Source of the DNA: Palsa-504 sp963739615
GTDB lineage: Bacteria > Actinomycetota > Actinomycetes > Streptosporangiales > Streptosporangiaceae
Reading direction: 5' to 3'
Assembly (NCBI GenBank): GCA_963739615.1
Contig: CAVUBD010000037.1
Coordinates: 124,001-188,000 of the forward strand
Length of the DNA: 64,000 nucleotides
Part shown: positions 37,991-47,423 of the stretch, piece by piece
Layout: each line of letters opens with the position of its first letter
Numbering within the stretch: position 1 is the first letter of the stretch
The notes under the pieces: generated by a model
What the model was told of the DNA's origin: nothing
What the model saw: only the letters and a program-made list of their open reading frames with translations
The model's database searches: none
Translations under genes and position numbers: made by a program

Positions 37991-38014
37991 GAGTATCTCA
38001 AATGTGAGATACTC
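37991..38014. promoter_or_regulatory. 24-bp palindrome before the XRE gene
   Basis: GAGTATCTCA-AATG-TGAGATACTC: perfect 10-bp arms and a four-base centre, ending nine bases before ATG 38023. It is AT-rich for this genome and is not followed by a T-run, so an operator for the XRE protein is far likelier than a terminator for tetR. Confidence 0.72.
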
Positions 38015-38022
38015 TTAACGGT

Positions 38023-38370
38023 ATGGACAGTGAGCGGGGCTCCGAACCCGCCGAGGAAGACCCGGCCGCGCGGCTGCCGGTCATGCCGGGTTTCCGCGAG
38101 CTGGCAGCCCGCCGGATGGCAGCTGAGCGGGCGGCCCGGATGGCGGAAGATCGTGCCCGGCTAGTCCGCGAGCTGGCCGGACAGCGCCAGGCGGCAGGCC
38201 TGTCGCAGACCGAGGTCGCGGCGCGCATGGGTACCTCCCAGTCTGCGGTCGCCAGGCTGGAGTCCGGTACCGCGGATGTTCGCGCCTCCACGCTGGAACG
38301 CTACGCGGCCGCGGTCGGCGGCCAGATCACCTGGGAAATCAACCGCCCAGGGGAAGGGGAAAGCCGATGA
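38023..38370 (+). CDS. XRE-family HTH regulator
   Basis: 115 residues. The N-terminal half is an Arg/Ala-rich helix (FRELAARRMAAERAARMAED). The HTH covers residues 50-105: LAGQRQAAGLSQTEVAARMG, TSQSAVARLESG, then LERYAAAVGG. The form resembles small antitoxin-like or autoregulatory XRE proteins. A perfect palindrome lies at its start, and the stop (TGA 38368-38370) overlaps ATG 38367. The downstream ClpP-like gene is therefore in the same transcript. Confidence 0.86.
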   Translation: MDSERGSEPAEEDPAARLPVMPGFRELAARRMAAERAARMAEDRARLVRELAGQRQAAGLSQTEVAARMGTSQSAVARLESGTADVRASTLERYAAAVGGQITWEINRPGEGESR

Positions 38371-39133
38371 CGCCGCGAACAGTAACTCCACGGTCGATGC
38401 GCGCCCAACTGCCAGGAGGCCCGTACCGGCCCGGGGAGCCGCGCGGCAGGCCGGCCCGCGCTGGCCGCTCAACCCGGGTGCTCCCGGCGCACCGGACTTG
38501 CCGCCGGTACCGCCCGCGCCGGATCCGCTCTCGCCGGTCCGGGTGTGGCAAGACCCGAACGCGGACTGGAAGGGCAGGTTGTACGAGCGGCTACTCGAGA
38601 AGCGGATCGTGCTGGCGGCTGGCATCCTCGACGATGACGCGGCCACCAGGCTGTCCGCGCAGTTGCTCACCCTGGACGCCGAGCACGACCAGCCGATCCG
38701 CCTGGAGTTGCAGAACCTCCGCGCCGAACTGCCCGCCGCTCTCACCGTCATGGGCATCCTCGACGTCCTGCACGTACCCGTGCACGCGTGCGCGAGCGGC
38801 GAGATCAGCGGTCCGGCTCTCGGCGTGCTCGCCTCGTGCCCGCGCCGGTCCGGCTACCCCAACGCATTGTTCACTCTCACCGAGCCGAAGCTGAGGTTCG
38901 GCGGCACCGTGACCGCGATCAGCGCCCGCGAGCAGCAGGTAACCCGCATGCTCGACACGCTGTACTTCAGGCTCGCCGACGTGACCGGGCGGGAAGTGGA
39001 CGAGATCCGCGAGGACGCCCGTCGCGGCCGCACGCTGACCGCCGGCCAGGCGATCGGCTATGGCCTGATCCAGGCTCAGGAGACATCCGCCCGGCCGCCC
39101 GGTCCCGTCGGCCCCGGCGATCCGCTGCCCTAG
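38367..39133 (+). CDS. ClpP-like protein lacking the catalytic histidine; start uncertain
   Basis: The long frame is open from 38276 and ends at 39133. After a Pro/Ala/Arg-rich N-terminus the ClpP fold starts near 38580: LYERLLEKRIVLAAGILDDD, ATRLSAQLLTLDAE, IRLELQN, then VMGILDVLHVPVHACASGEI with a Ser (SGEISGPALG) that aligns with the ClpP nucleophile. The MIHQP histidine motif reads TLTEP, so the triad is broken. ADVTGREVDEIREDARRGRT matches the C-terminal helices. ATG 38367 overlaps the XRE stop but lies in another frame; either one base is missing just after it, or translation starts at GTG 38543. Possibly a regulatory or scaffold ClpP paralogue. Confidence 0.7.
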
Positions 39134-39289
39134 CGCCCGGATCGATTCGCCCGAAAAAATTGCCCTCTGTACACACTCGCTCTCAATCGGTAACATCGGA
39201 CGCGCGGGGATGTCCCGTTACAAGCTAGTTAGTGCGCGTATCGGCGCACTATGGCATCTGCCAGAAACGTGCACCAACTGGGGTCTGTT

Positions 39290-42200
39290 ATGAATACAGA
39301 GAGCAACCAGTCGAGTGAGAATCGTTACCAAGATTCCTCTCCAGCAGAAGAAGCGCAGCGTAAGGGCGTATTCGGCGGGGGTGAGCCGACTCCTCTCGTG
39401 CCCCCCTGGTCCGTTCCGCCGGGCCCCATCGTCCCCGACCCGCGCACTCCGCCCGGAGATGCCCCAGATTCCCGCGCCCCCAGTCAGCAGGCGCCCAGTC
39501 AGCAGGCGCCCAGTCAGCAGGCGCCCAGTCAGCAGGCCCCCGGCGGCCAGCCGCCCGCAGCCGAGCCCCCGGCACCGGAAGATGACGCCTGGCCCGGTAT
39601 AGCCGCTCCTGCCCGATGGTTCCTGCGCGTTCAGGAACCGCCGCCGCCCCAAGCCGCCGACCCGACCAGCACCGATCCCGCGCCCGCCACGCCCCGCGCC
39701 GTCACCGATGGCTGGCGTGCCAAGGCGGTGCCCTCGCCGCACCGGGAGCCCGACGGATCCTGGTCCTCGCCTCTCACCTCGGCCAGGGCCGTACCCCCGC
39801 CGCGCGCGCTAGGTCCGACCAGGGCGCTGGAGGGCCGGGCGGGCGGCCCGGGATTCCAGCCCGACCGCACGGCTGATCAGGCCTGGCGCGCCATGGCCGA
39901 CCGGTCCCTGTGGCAGAAATCGCACCACCTATGGAGCGCGGCGGGAATTCAGTGGGAGCAGCCGCCCAAATCCCAGCCGCCGCAGCCGCGGAACACCGTA
40001 CCGCCGCAGCCGCGGAACACCGTACCGCCGCCGAACACCGTACCGCAGCAGCCAGCGGCGCCCGCGCCGTCTGCGGCCGTCCAGCCCGCCGCCCACCCGC
40101 CGTGGCTGCCGCCCGACCGCGCGGATGCCCCGTGGCCAGCGCGCATACCGCTCCCTCTCGGCGCGCCAGTATTCGCCGCCCCAGTTCCCGATCGGACCGC
40201 CTTTCCCGCCCCGGCCGATTCGCCCGGCCAGCACACCGATGCCAGCCAGGACATCGATGCCAGCCAGGAGACATGGACCAGCCAGGGCACCTGGACCGGT
40301 CAGGAGACATGGACCGACCAGGACGAGGACGCCGAGCAGGAAACCTGGGCCGGCCAGAACGTCTGGAACGACCTGAACACCCAGAACGACCGGAACGACC
40401 AGGACATCTGGGCCAGTTCAGATGACCGGTGGGACGATGAGCGGCCGCCCATCCGGCCGCGTCCGTCCCTCCCGTTGCCGCCCGGCCGGATCAGCCGTCG
40501 CACCGCGACGATAGGGGTGCCGGCCGTCGTGCTCGTGGCGGTGGCGGCTCTGGCGCTAGCCCTGCTGACCGGCCACGCCCTGAGGCTCGGCCCGCTGACG
40601 GCGACCCAGAACAGGCCCCAGCCCGCCGCCGCGCCGCCGATGCCGCTGGCCGAGGTCGCGCTGGCGACCTACCCAGGGCAGCAGCAGCGGGGAGTCTTCC
40701 AGACCATCAACCGCGTCGTCGCCGCCGGGAACACGATCGTGACGATCGGCTCGCAGACCAGCGATGGCGTCGTCCGCCAGCAGTTCTTCGTGTCGGCCAA
40801 CGGCGGCGCCAGCTGGCATCTCGCCCCGGTCCGTACCCTGGGTGGCGGCCAGCCCCCGCTTGGTTACCCCGCCGGGCTGCTGGCCGGCGGCCCGGGCGGA
40901 TGGGCCGCGGTCGGTCAGCAGGCCATCTGGACCAGCCCTGATGGCCTGTCGTGGACGCTGGCGGCGACGCACGGTATCAGCCCTCAGCTACCCGGCGACT
41001 CGGTCTGGGTAATGACGAAGACGGCGGACGGCTTCCTGGCCGGGGGCGCCGGGTCGGCCGGCGCGGTCATCTGGACCTCACGCGACGGCGTGACCTGGCA
41101 GCGGATAACGGCCGCCCAGCTCGGCCTGGCCGGTCCGGGCGAAACCGTGCAGAACATCGCCTACGCGACCTGGCATGGCAACGACGTGCTGATTTCCGGC
41201 AGCGTCGCCAGGGACGGGCAGTCCTACTCGGCGGCCTGGCTGAGCACCAGCGACGGCGCGGCGTGGACCCGCGTGACGATACCCGTCGATCACGGCGCCG
41301 GACCTGCGATCAGCGGGCTGGGCTTCGACGCCTCCGGGCTCATCGCGGTCAGGCCAGGTCGCTCTGCGAGCGGCGGCAGCGACGGCATCTCCTATTTTTC
41401 CCCGAACGGGCGTACCTGGCACTATTCGGCCACCATCAACGCCGCCGGCGGCTGGACCCCCGGCGTGGTCAAGGGCAGTGACTACGGTTTCGTGGTGAGC
41501 GGTACCACCGCCTCAGGTCAGCTGGTCGCCTATACGAGCACAGGCACCGGCGCGACCTGGCAGCCGACGGGGACGCTCGGCCGTGCGTCCGCCGAGTCCG
41601 TGGTCGGCGCCACGGTCGCTCCGGCCAGTACCATCATCGCGGTCGGGTATACCGCCGGCGACCGCGTCAGCCAGCAGCCCGTCTTCCTCGAGGCGAACAC
41701 CGCGGGCAGCGTCCGGCCCGTCGCCCTGCCCGGGGTCGTGCCTGAACTGGCGGTCAACAGCACCGCCGTCGCCGACGGCCAGCAGATCGCCGTCGGCAGC
41801 GCGGACGGCTATCCGGCCGTCTGGCGCAAGGCGTCCGGCGGTGCCTGGACGCTGGTCTCCTCGCTCGCCATGGTCTCAGCCGCTCCGGGCTTGCGGACGC
41901 TGACCAGCGTGACGCACGGCCCGGCCGGCTGGCTGGCCGCGGGCGCGCCCGGCCCCGTCATCCTGACCTCGGCCGACGGCACGCACTGGGGCGTGGCGGC
42001 CGGGAACATCACCCAGGACCTGGCCGGGGTGGCCGCGGTCGCGGCCGCCTCGGGCCCGGCTGGGTACATCATCGTCGGCAAGCTGGTCGCGGCCGGCGGC
42101 GCCTGCGTCGCCGACGTCTGGTGGTCACCGGACCTGATCGGCTGGACCCGCGCGCACGACGTGAACGACGCGACCGGCTCGAGCCAGGTGCTGGCGGTCG

Positions 42201-42775
42201 CGGCGGGCGCGCACGGGTTCGTCTCGGTCGGCTCGCACGAAGGCAAGCCCGCGGTGTGGACGACCGCCAACGGCCGTTCCTGGGAGACGATCGTCCTGCC
42301 GGTGCCAGTGAAGGGGGATGGGGAGGTGGGTGGGACCGGTGCCGTGCTCCAGCAGGTGGCGATCAACGGGAACCGCGTGGTTGCCCTGGGCCAGGCCGCG
42401 ACGGGGACGGGTCCGGGGGCCGGCACCATCCCGTTCGCCGAGGTCTCCGCGGACGGCGGCGCGAGCTGGCAGCAGGCGGCGTTCAGCTCGCCTGGACCTG
42501 GCACGGTCTTCACCGCGCTGACCGCGGACTCGGCCGGCTTCACCGCCGCGGGCCTGTTCGGCGCGAACGGGCATCGCAACGTGGCCGTGTGGACATCGGC
42601 TACCGGGGCGAGCTGGGCGCCATCGCAGGCCAGCGGCCTGGGCGGAGCCGGAGGCTGGGAGATCACCGCGCTGGCCCCTGACGGCTCCGCGGTGACCGGC
42701 ATCGGCTCCGTCGCCACCCAGGCCAGTCAGCAGACCGTTACCCTGACGCTGACCCCGCCCCTGGCCGCCCGCTAG
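39290..42775 (+). CDS. Large single-pass membrane protein with extracellular propeller-like repeats
   Basis: About 1,160 residues; ATG 39290 is preferred (GGGG six bases before), with ATG 39251 in frame as an alternative. The cytoplasmic part (about 400 residues) is disordered: a QAPSQ tandem repeat, PPQPRNTV repeats and a Trp/Asp/Gln-rich block (QETWTDQDEDAEQETWAGQN). One helix (TIGVPAVVLVAVAALALALL) leads to an exterior of about 720 residues made of recurring units such as IWTSPDGLSW, IWTSRDGVTW, AWLSTSDGAAWTR and WTTANGRSWETI. These Asp-box/BNR-like motifs are typical of beta-propellers and sialidase-like folds. Catalytic residues were not identified, so a binding or structural role is as likely as an enzyme. 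Confidence 0.75.
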   Translation: MNTESNQSSENRYQDSSPAEEAQRKGVFGGGEPTPLVPPWSVPPGPIVPDPRTPPGDAPDSRAPSQQAPSQQAPSQQAPSQQAPGGQPPAAEPPAPEDDAWPGIAAPARWFLRVQEPPPPQAADPTSTDPAPATPRAVTDGWRAKAVPSPHREPDGSWSSPLTSARAVPPPRALGPTRALEGRAGGPGFQPDRTADQAWRAMADRSLWQKSHHLWSAAGIQWEQPPKSQPPQPRNTVPPQPRNTVPPPNTVPQQPAAPAPSAAVQPAAHPPWLPPDRADAPWPARIPLPLGAPVFAAPVPDRTAFPAPADSPGQHTDASQDIDASQETWTSQGTWTGQETWTDQDEDAEQETWAGQNVWNDLNTQNDRNDQDIWASSDDRWDDERPPIRPRPSLPLPPGRISRRTATIGVPAVVLVAVAALALALLTGHALRLGPLTATQNRPQPAAAPPMPLAEVALATYPGQQQRGVFQTINRVVAAGNTIVTIGSQTSDGVVRQQFFVSANGGASWHLAPVRTLGGGQPPLGYPAGLLAGGPGGWAAVGQQAIWTSPDGLSWTLAATHGISPQLPGDSVWVMTKTADGFLAGGAGSAGAVIWTSRDGVTWQRITAAQLGLAGPGETVQNIAYATWHGNDVLISGSVARDGQSYSAAWLSTSDGAAWTRVTIPVDHGAGPAISGLGFDASGLIAVRPGRSASGGSDGISYFSPNGRTWHYSATINAAGGWTPGVVKGSDYGFVVSGTTASGQLVAYTSTGTGATWQPTGTLGRASAESVVGATVAPASTIIAVGYTAGDRVSQQPVFLEANTAGSVRPVALPGVVPELAVNSTAVADGQQIAVGSADGYPAVWRKASGGAWTLVSSLAMVSAAPGLRTLTSVTHGPAGWLAAGAPGPVILTSADGTHWGVAAGNITQDLAGVAAVAAASGPAGYIIVGKLVAAGGACVADVWWSPDLIGWTRAHDVNDATGSSQVLAVAAGAHGFVSVGSHEGKPAVWTTANGRSWETIVLPVPVKGDGEVGGTGAVLQQVAINGNRVVALGQAATGTGPGAGTIPFAEVSADGGASWQQAAFSSPGPGTVFTALTADSAGFTAAGLFGANGHRNVAVWTSATGASWAPSQASGLGGAGGWEITALAPDGSAVTGIGSVATQASQQTVTLTLTPPLAAR
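39481..39540 (+). repeat. 15-bp tandem repeat in the large membrane protein gene
   Basis: Four adjacent copies of CAGTCAGCAGGCGCC (the last has one change), encoding PSQQA units. A second in-gene repeat of 24 bp (CCGCAGCCGCGGAACACCGT core) occupies about 39977-40045. Confidence 0.75.
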
Positions 42776-42788
42776 CGGTCTTGTAACG

Positions 42789-43031
42789 GTGCCCCGCCCT
42801 GCGCAAGCAGGGCGTCCAGGTCGACACGATCCGTGCCGTCGACCATGACATCGCGACCGGCGTCTGGCCGGAAGACGACTTCACCAACCGCAACACCACG
42901 TTCATGACCTGGAACCTGCTGCACCTGGCCGGATCCTGCGGGACGCGGGCGGCATCCCCGCCCACGGTAACCAGCGATCGGAGTGGGACGCCGGATGCCG
43001 CTTCGACTTCGAGAACCCCGAATACCGGTGA
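42789..43031 (+). pseudogene. Flavodoxin-family NAD(P)H oxidoreductase remnant
   Basis: The first frame reads LRKQGVQVDTIRAVDHDIAT, GVWPEDDF, and then jumps directly to NRNTTFMTWNLLHLAG. After a one-base shift it continues LRDAGGIPAHGNQRSEWDAG and CRFDFENPEYR to TGA 43029-43031. These are the early and late parts of NADPH-dependent FMN-reductase-like proteins; the central portion (about 70-100 residues) is deleted and no start codon is present. Confidence 0.6.
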
Positions 43032-43068
43032 CCGCCTAAGCTCGCTCTGCTGATCGGTAGCCGGGGGG

Positions 43069-43623
43069 CTACTGGCGGGTGGCTATGGCGAGGAAGCGGT
43101 GTTCCGCGTCGTCGTAGGTGGTCAGGCGCCATCCGGTGCTCTGGGTTGAGCGTTGGAGCGAGGCTGCCGCGAGTGGCTCGTCGGGTTCGAGCAGTCGGCC
43201 GTGGCGGGCGGCCAGCACAGATCGCCCGGACGGATGGAACAGGATCAGCAGTCCCCCGGGACGGGTGATGCGGGCGAGTTGCCGCAGCCCGGCTTCGGTG
43301 TCAGGCAGGTGCATGATCAGCCCGGCCGCGAACACGGCGTCGGCCGATGCGCTGGCGAAGGGCAGGTGCCGGGCGTCGGCCAGGATGAGGGTGGCGTGCG
43401 CGGCGCGGTCCGTGGTGCGGGCATGGCAGAGCATCTCAGGTGTCAGGTCGATGGCGATGACGGCGCCGTTCAGGCCGGCCTGGAGCCTGGAATGCTGGCC
43501 ATCGCGGCGGTCAAATCGACGAACGTGTCCGTCGAGGTCCCTAGGCGCCGCTGACTCTCGCCCCGCGCCGGCTGCAACCGGCGTGCGGAGCAGCGTTGGC
43601 GGCGGCGGCAGGCTCTCCGCCAT
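43069..43623 (-). pseudogene. SAM-dependent methyltransferase with damaged N-terminal motif
   Basis: 184 residues. The C-terminal two thirds look like a class I methyltransferase: GAVIAIDLTPEMLCHARTTD (motif II), LILADARHLPFASASADAVF, AGLIMHLPD, and LARITRPGGLLILFHPSG. Motif I (the Gly-rich VLDVGCGTG that binds SAM) should lie just before residue 50, but the sequence there is RESAAPRDLDGHVRRFDRRD, which does not fit. A frameshift or deletion in that region is likely. It could also be a very divergent intact protein. Confidence 0.5.
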
Positions 43624-43730
43624 GGCATCGCGGGCTGAATGTCGCTAGCGTTACGGTAGTCCCGCTGTGACTACTGCTGAAGGCCGGGAACGCTGTTCCG
43701 GCGGGCCAGCAAGCGATCAGGGAGAGCACC

Positions 43731-44394
43731 GTGACATTGCTCGATGAGGCGGCCTGGCGCGGCCGGATATTCTCCGGCGGCTGGGTGCGCCCGGCGGGCG
43801 GCGACGCCGCCGTCACCGAGCCGGCGACCGGCGCCGAGCTGGGCCGGACGGGGATCGCCGGGCCGGCCGACATCGCCCGGGCTGCGCGGCAGGCCGGGGC
43901 GGCGCAGCCGGCGTGGGCCGCGCTGCCGCATACCGAGCGTGCGGCGATCCTGCGCCGGGCCGCTGATATCTGGCTGGCCCATGCCGGGGAGATCGAGCGA
44001 TGGAGCGTCCGCGAAGGGGGGAAGATACCCGCGGCGGCTCAGTTCGAGACGCACGTCGCGACGGGGAGATCTACGAGGCGGCCACGCTGCCATCCCGGCC
44101 CTACGGTGAGCTGATCCCCAGCGAGCAGCCGCGCTCGCCGCCCAGAGCGAGTACGGCCTGTCGCTCGGCATCCTCACCAGGGACGTCATGCGGGGCCTGG
44201 ACCTGGCCCGCCGCATCCCGACTGGCATCGTCCACATCAATGAGCAGACCGTCGATGACGAGCCTAACGTCCCCTTCGGCGGCGTCCTGGCCTCCGGGAC
44301 CGGCGCGCGCTTCGGCGGTACCGCAAACCTGGACGCCTTTACCGAAACGCGCTGGGTCACCATACGCGGTGACATCGCCCCCTATCCCTTCTGA
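43731..44394 (+). pseudogene. Aldehyde dehydrogenase with large internal deletion (benzaldehyde dehydrogenase-like)
   Basis: AGGGAGAG precedes GTG 43731. The N-terminus is a good ALDH start (GRIFSGGWVRPAGGDAAVTE, PATGAELG, ERAAILRRAADIW). Near 44055 the frame shifts. Around 44130-44150 the sequence jumps from EAATLPSRPYGELIPSEQP to the far C-terminus: YGLSLGILTRDVMRGLDLAR, GIVHINEQTVDDEPNVPFGG, RWVTIRGDIAPYPF. The catalytic Cys and Glu and about 300 residues between are missing. An intact ALDH lies 240 bases downstream. Confidence 0.75.
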
Positions 44395-44637
44395 CCGGCA
44401 GCCCGCACGCCTACCGATCGTCTGGGCGATGCACACCATCACCCCGCACCAACCCCGACCTGGGCCGCCGCACCGCCGACTCCGGGTGTCCAACCCTGGG
44501 ATTACCCTTGTGCCGCCCCGCGCCGTGTTGTCTTATTGTGACTACCGGGTCCAGGGTCCCGGCCTGCCGCCTGGCCCGTGCGTGGCAGGACAGTGGCGGT
44601 CTGCGACGGAGCGGCCGCCTCAAGGGAGAGAGCAACC

Positions 44638-46125
44638 ATGACAGTCACAATGGACAGGAGCGTCGAGCAGTTCATCGCCGCCCCCCGGCAGCTGTTCATC
44701 AATGGGCAGTGGACCGACGCGGCATCGGGCAAGACGTTCGAGACCCCGAACCCGGCCACGGGCGAGACGCTCGCCTGGGTCGCCGAGGGCGATGCCGAAG
44801 ACATCAACCGCGCGGTCGGCGCCGCGCGCGCGGCGTTCGATCACGGGCCGTGGGGCAGGATGACCCCGTCCGAACGGGGCCGGATCATCTGGCGGATCGG
44901 CGACCTCATCCTCGAGCACACAGATGAGCTGGCGCAGTTGGAGTCGCTGGACAACGGCAAGCCGTTCGCCGTCGCCCAGGCGGCCGACGTGCCGCTGGCC
45001 GCCGACCTGTTCCATTACATGGCCGGCTGGGCCACCAAGATCGAGGGCAACTCGATCAACATCTCGGTGCCCTACATGCCGGGCGCTAACTTCCACTCCT
45101 ACACGCTGCGCGAGCCGCTCGGCGTGGTCGGGCAGATCATCCCGTGGAACTTCCCGCTGCTGATGGCCGCGTGGAAGCTCGGCCCGGCACTGGCCACCGG
45201 CAACTGCGTGGTGCTCAAGCCGGCCGAGCAGACGCCGCTGACCGCGCTGCGGCTGGCCGGGCTGATCGCCGAGGCCGGCGTGCCTGACGGCGTGGTCAAC
45301 GTGGTATCCGGATTCGGCGAGACCGCCGGGGCGGCGCTCGCGGCGCACCATGACGTGGACAAGGTCGCGTTCACCGGATCCACCGAGGTGGGCAAGCTGA
45401 TCCTCCAGGCGGCCACGGGCAACCTGAAGAAGGTAAGCCTGGAGCTCGGCGGGAAGAGCCCCAACATCGTCTTCGACGACGCGGTGGAGGGCGCCGTCGA
45501 GGGCGCGGCCAACGCGATCTTCTTCAACCACGGCCAGTGCTGCGTGGCCGGGTCACGCCTGTACGTGCACCAGAGCCGCTTCGATGAGGTGGTCGGCGGC
45601 GTAGCCGAGATCGCCAAGTCGATCAAACTGGGCTCCGGGATGGAAGCCGGCACCCAGATGGGCCCGCTGGTGTCCGAGGAGCAGCTTCGGCGGGTCAGCG
45701 GTTACCTGGAGTCAGGCAAGGCCGAGGGCGCCACCGCGGTGGCCGGCGGCGGCCGGTTCGGCGACCAGGGCTTCTTCATCGAGCCGACGGTACTGACGAA
45801 CACCCACGGCAACATGAAGGTGGTGCGGGAGGAGATCTTCGGCCCGGTCGTGGTCGCCGCGCCATTCAGTGACCTGGACGATATCGCGGCTCAGGCCAAC
45901 GACAGCGAGTACGGGCTCGGCGCGGGCATCTGGACCAAGGACATCTCCAAGGCCCACGCGCTGGCCAAGAAGCTCAAGGCCGGGACAGTCTGGATCAACT
46001 GCTACAACGTGTTCGACGCGGCCCTGCCGTTCGGCGGATACAAGCAGTCCGGCTGGGGCCGTGAGATGGGCCACGAGGTGCTCGAGGCCTACACCGAAGT
46101 CAAGGCGGTCACCACCCTGCTGTGA
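44638..46125 (+). CDS. Aldehyde dehydrogenase (ALDH1/phenylacetaldehyde dehydrogenase-like)
   Basis: 495 residues; ATG 44638 with GGGAGAG seven bases before. NAD(P)-dependent oxidation of an aldehyde to the acid. Motifs: GQIIPWNFPLLMAAWKLGPA, cofactor FTGSTEVGKLI, general base Glu in KVSLELGGKSPN, nucleophile Cys in FFNHGQCCVAGSR, EEIFGPVVVAAPF and PFGGYKQSGWGREMG. Full length and complete. The closest known groups are phenylacetaldehyde and betaine-aldehyde-type enzymes; the substrate cannot be settled. It follows the ALDH relic and may have made that copy dispensable. Confidence 0.9.
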   Translation: MTVTMDRSVEQFIAAPRQLFINGQWTDAASGKTFETPNPATGETLAWVAEGDAEDINRAVGAARAAFDHGPWGRMTPSERGRIIWRIGDLILEHTDELAQLESLDNGKPFAVAQAADVPLAADLFHYMAGWATKIEGNSINISVPYMPGANFHSYTLREPLGVVGQIIPWNFPLLMAAWKLGPALATGNCVVLKPAEQTPLTALRLAGLIAEAGVPDGVVNVVSGFGETAGAALAAHHDVDKVAFTGSTEVGKLILQAATGNLKKVSLELGGKSPNIVFDDAVEGAVEGAANAIFFNHGQCCVAGSRLYVHQSRFDEVVGGVAEIAKSIKLGSGMEAGTQMGPLVSEEQLRRVSGYLESGKAEGATAVAGGGRFGDQGFFIEPTVLTNTHGNMKVVREEIFGPVVVAAPFSDLDDIAAQANDSEYGLGAGIWTKDISKAHALAKKLKAGTVWINCYNVFDAALPFGGYKQSGWGREMGHEVLEAYTEVKAVTTLL

Positions 46126-46368
46126 GCTAGCCATCCCAGCCGGGGGCGGAGCGGCCAGCCCCCGTCCCGCCCCCCGGCTGGTGCCTTGACGCTCCAGATT
46201 CCAGGGCCTCCTCCGGGCGCCCGGCTAGGGGCGGTGCCAGCGGGTGGCCGAGTCGTCGTCCGGCATGGAAGTATGCAGGGTCGCGAGCTTCGCCCGCATT
46301 GCGTGCTGTATATTCCTGGCTGCGGCGATGGCCTGCCGGTCGCCGCCGGACCGGCGGTGGAGGGGATT

Positions 46369-47301
46369 GTGTCCAGCCTTAGTGACTCGCTCGGCCAGGC
46401 CGGTCCTCTCCGCGAGGCACTCATGGCCGGTGCTGCCGCCGGGCTGTCGGGTGTGCTGCGGGTGACCGGCGACCCGGGCGGGACTATTCGCTTCGCCGGC
46501 GGCCTGGTGGCCGGCCTCGAGACGCCGGGCGCGCCCAGTCCCGAGGTCCTCTTGCTCCGCTCACACCGGGTGACCGAATCCGCCTGGGACGGGGCCTTCG
46601 CCGCGGCCGCCGCGGCGGGCAGGCCGATGACCGCCGAACTCGTCGCGCGTGACCTGATCGGGGCGGGCGAACTGGAGGCACTGCTGCGGACCGCCCTGGC
46701 CGACGCCATGTTCGTGCTGATGGCCGGGACCGCGGCCGAGGTCCGGACCGAGCCGGGTGCCGTGGAGGGCATGCTCCCGCTCGCGCCGGGCGCCGAGGCG
46801 GACTGGCTAGCGGCCGAGGCCTCGCGCCGGATACGGGTGCTCGCCGCCCTGCCTGGGCCGGCCTGGCTGGACCGTGACCGGATCATAGCCGCGCCAGGGG
46901 CGGTGCGGTCGGGCGCCAGGCTCGGCGAGGGCCTGGACGAGATCCTGGCCCTCGCCGACGGGCGGCGGACTCCCCGGGACATGGCGTTCGCCCTGGGGCG
47001 GGGGGTCTACGCGACGATGTTGCAGCTCGCTCGGCTGCACGAGACCGGCCTGCTGACCACCGCCGCCCACCGGGCGATGCCCGCGGCCGGCGGCCGGGAA
47101 TCAGGCCAGCTCGCCGCGGCCGGGCCGGAGCCTGCCCCCGCGCTCCCGCGCCGTCGGCGGGACCTTCCGGCCTTGCCCAGCCGCTCCTGGCCGCGGGGCC
47201 GGGCGCCGGAACTGCGGGCACCGCTCGGGCTGCTGCGGCCGCGTTACGACCTGGACGCCAGCCCGGACGCCATCACGCAACCGCTGAACTGGCAGATCTA
47301 G
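46369..47301 (+). CDS. DUF4388/PATAN-like regulatory protein
   Basis: About 310 residues. GTG 46369 lies three to five bases after GTGGAGGGG; the frame continues upstream to 46186 with little support. Residues 10-60 (LREALMAGAAAGLSGVLRVT, then TIRFAGGLVAGLETPG) fit the start of a DUF4388/PATAN domain, which often partners with roadblock or receiver proteins. A winged-helix-like C-terminal part (EILALADGRRTPRDMAFALG, ATMLQLARLHETGLL) follows, then a Pro/Arg-rich tail. Possibly a polarity or signalling adaptor; the family call is tentative. Confidence 0.55.
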   Translation: MSSLSDSLGQAGPLREALMAGAAAGLSGVLRVTGDPGGTIRFAGGLVAGLETPGAPSPEVLLLRSHRVTESAWDGAFAAAAAAGRPMTAELVARDLIGAGELEALLRTALADAMFVLMAGTAAEVRTEPGAVEGMLPLAPGAEADWLAAEASRRIRVLAALPGPAWLDRDRIIAAPGAVRSGARLGEGLDEILALADGRRTPRDMAFALGRGVYATMLQLARLHETGLLTTAAHRAMPAAGGRESGQLAAAGPEPAPALPRRRRDLPALPSRSWPRGRAPELRAPLGLLRPRYDLDASPDAITQPLNWQI

Positions 47302-47423
47302 CCACTTCATACGGGCCGCAGCGGTTTTCATACCGTCGGGAGAGTATTGCCGCAGAAAGTCCGCAGTTAGCGCGGGTGTCCTGAGCCTAGGACCAGTCAC
47401 CCGACCGCTAGGAGGCGGGCACG

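Noticed and set aside
37991..38014. Rho-independent terminator for tetR
   Set aside because: The palindrome is AT-rich, has no T-run after it and lies nine bases before the XRE start, which fits an operator better.
39481..39540. Possible CRISPR or minisatellite outside genes
   Set aside because: The repeat is in frame inside a large protein and encodes a simple peptide repeat.
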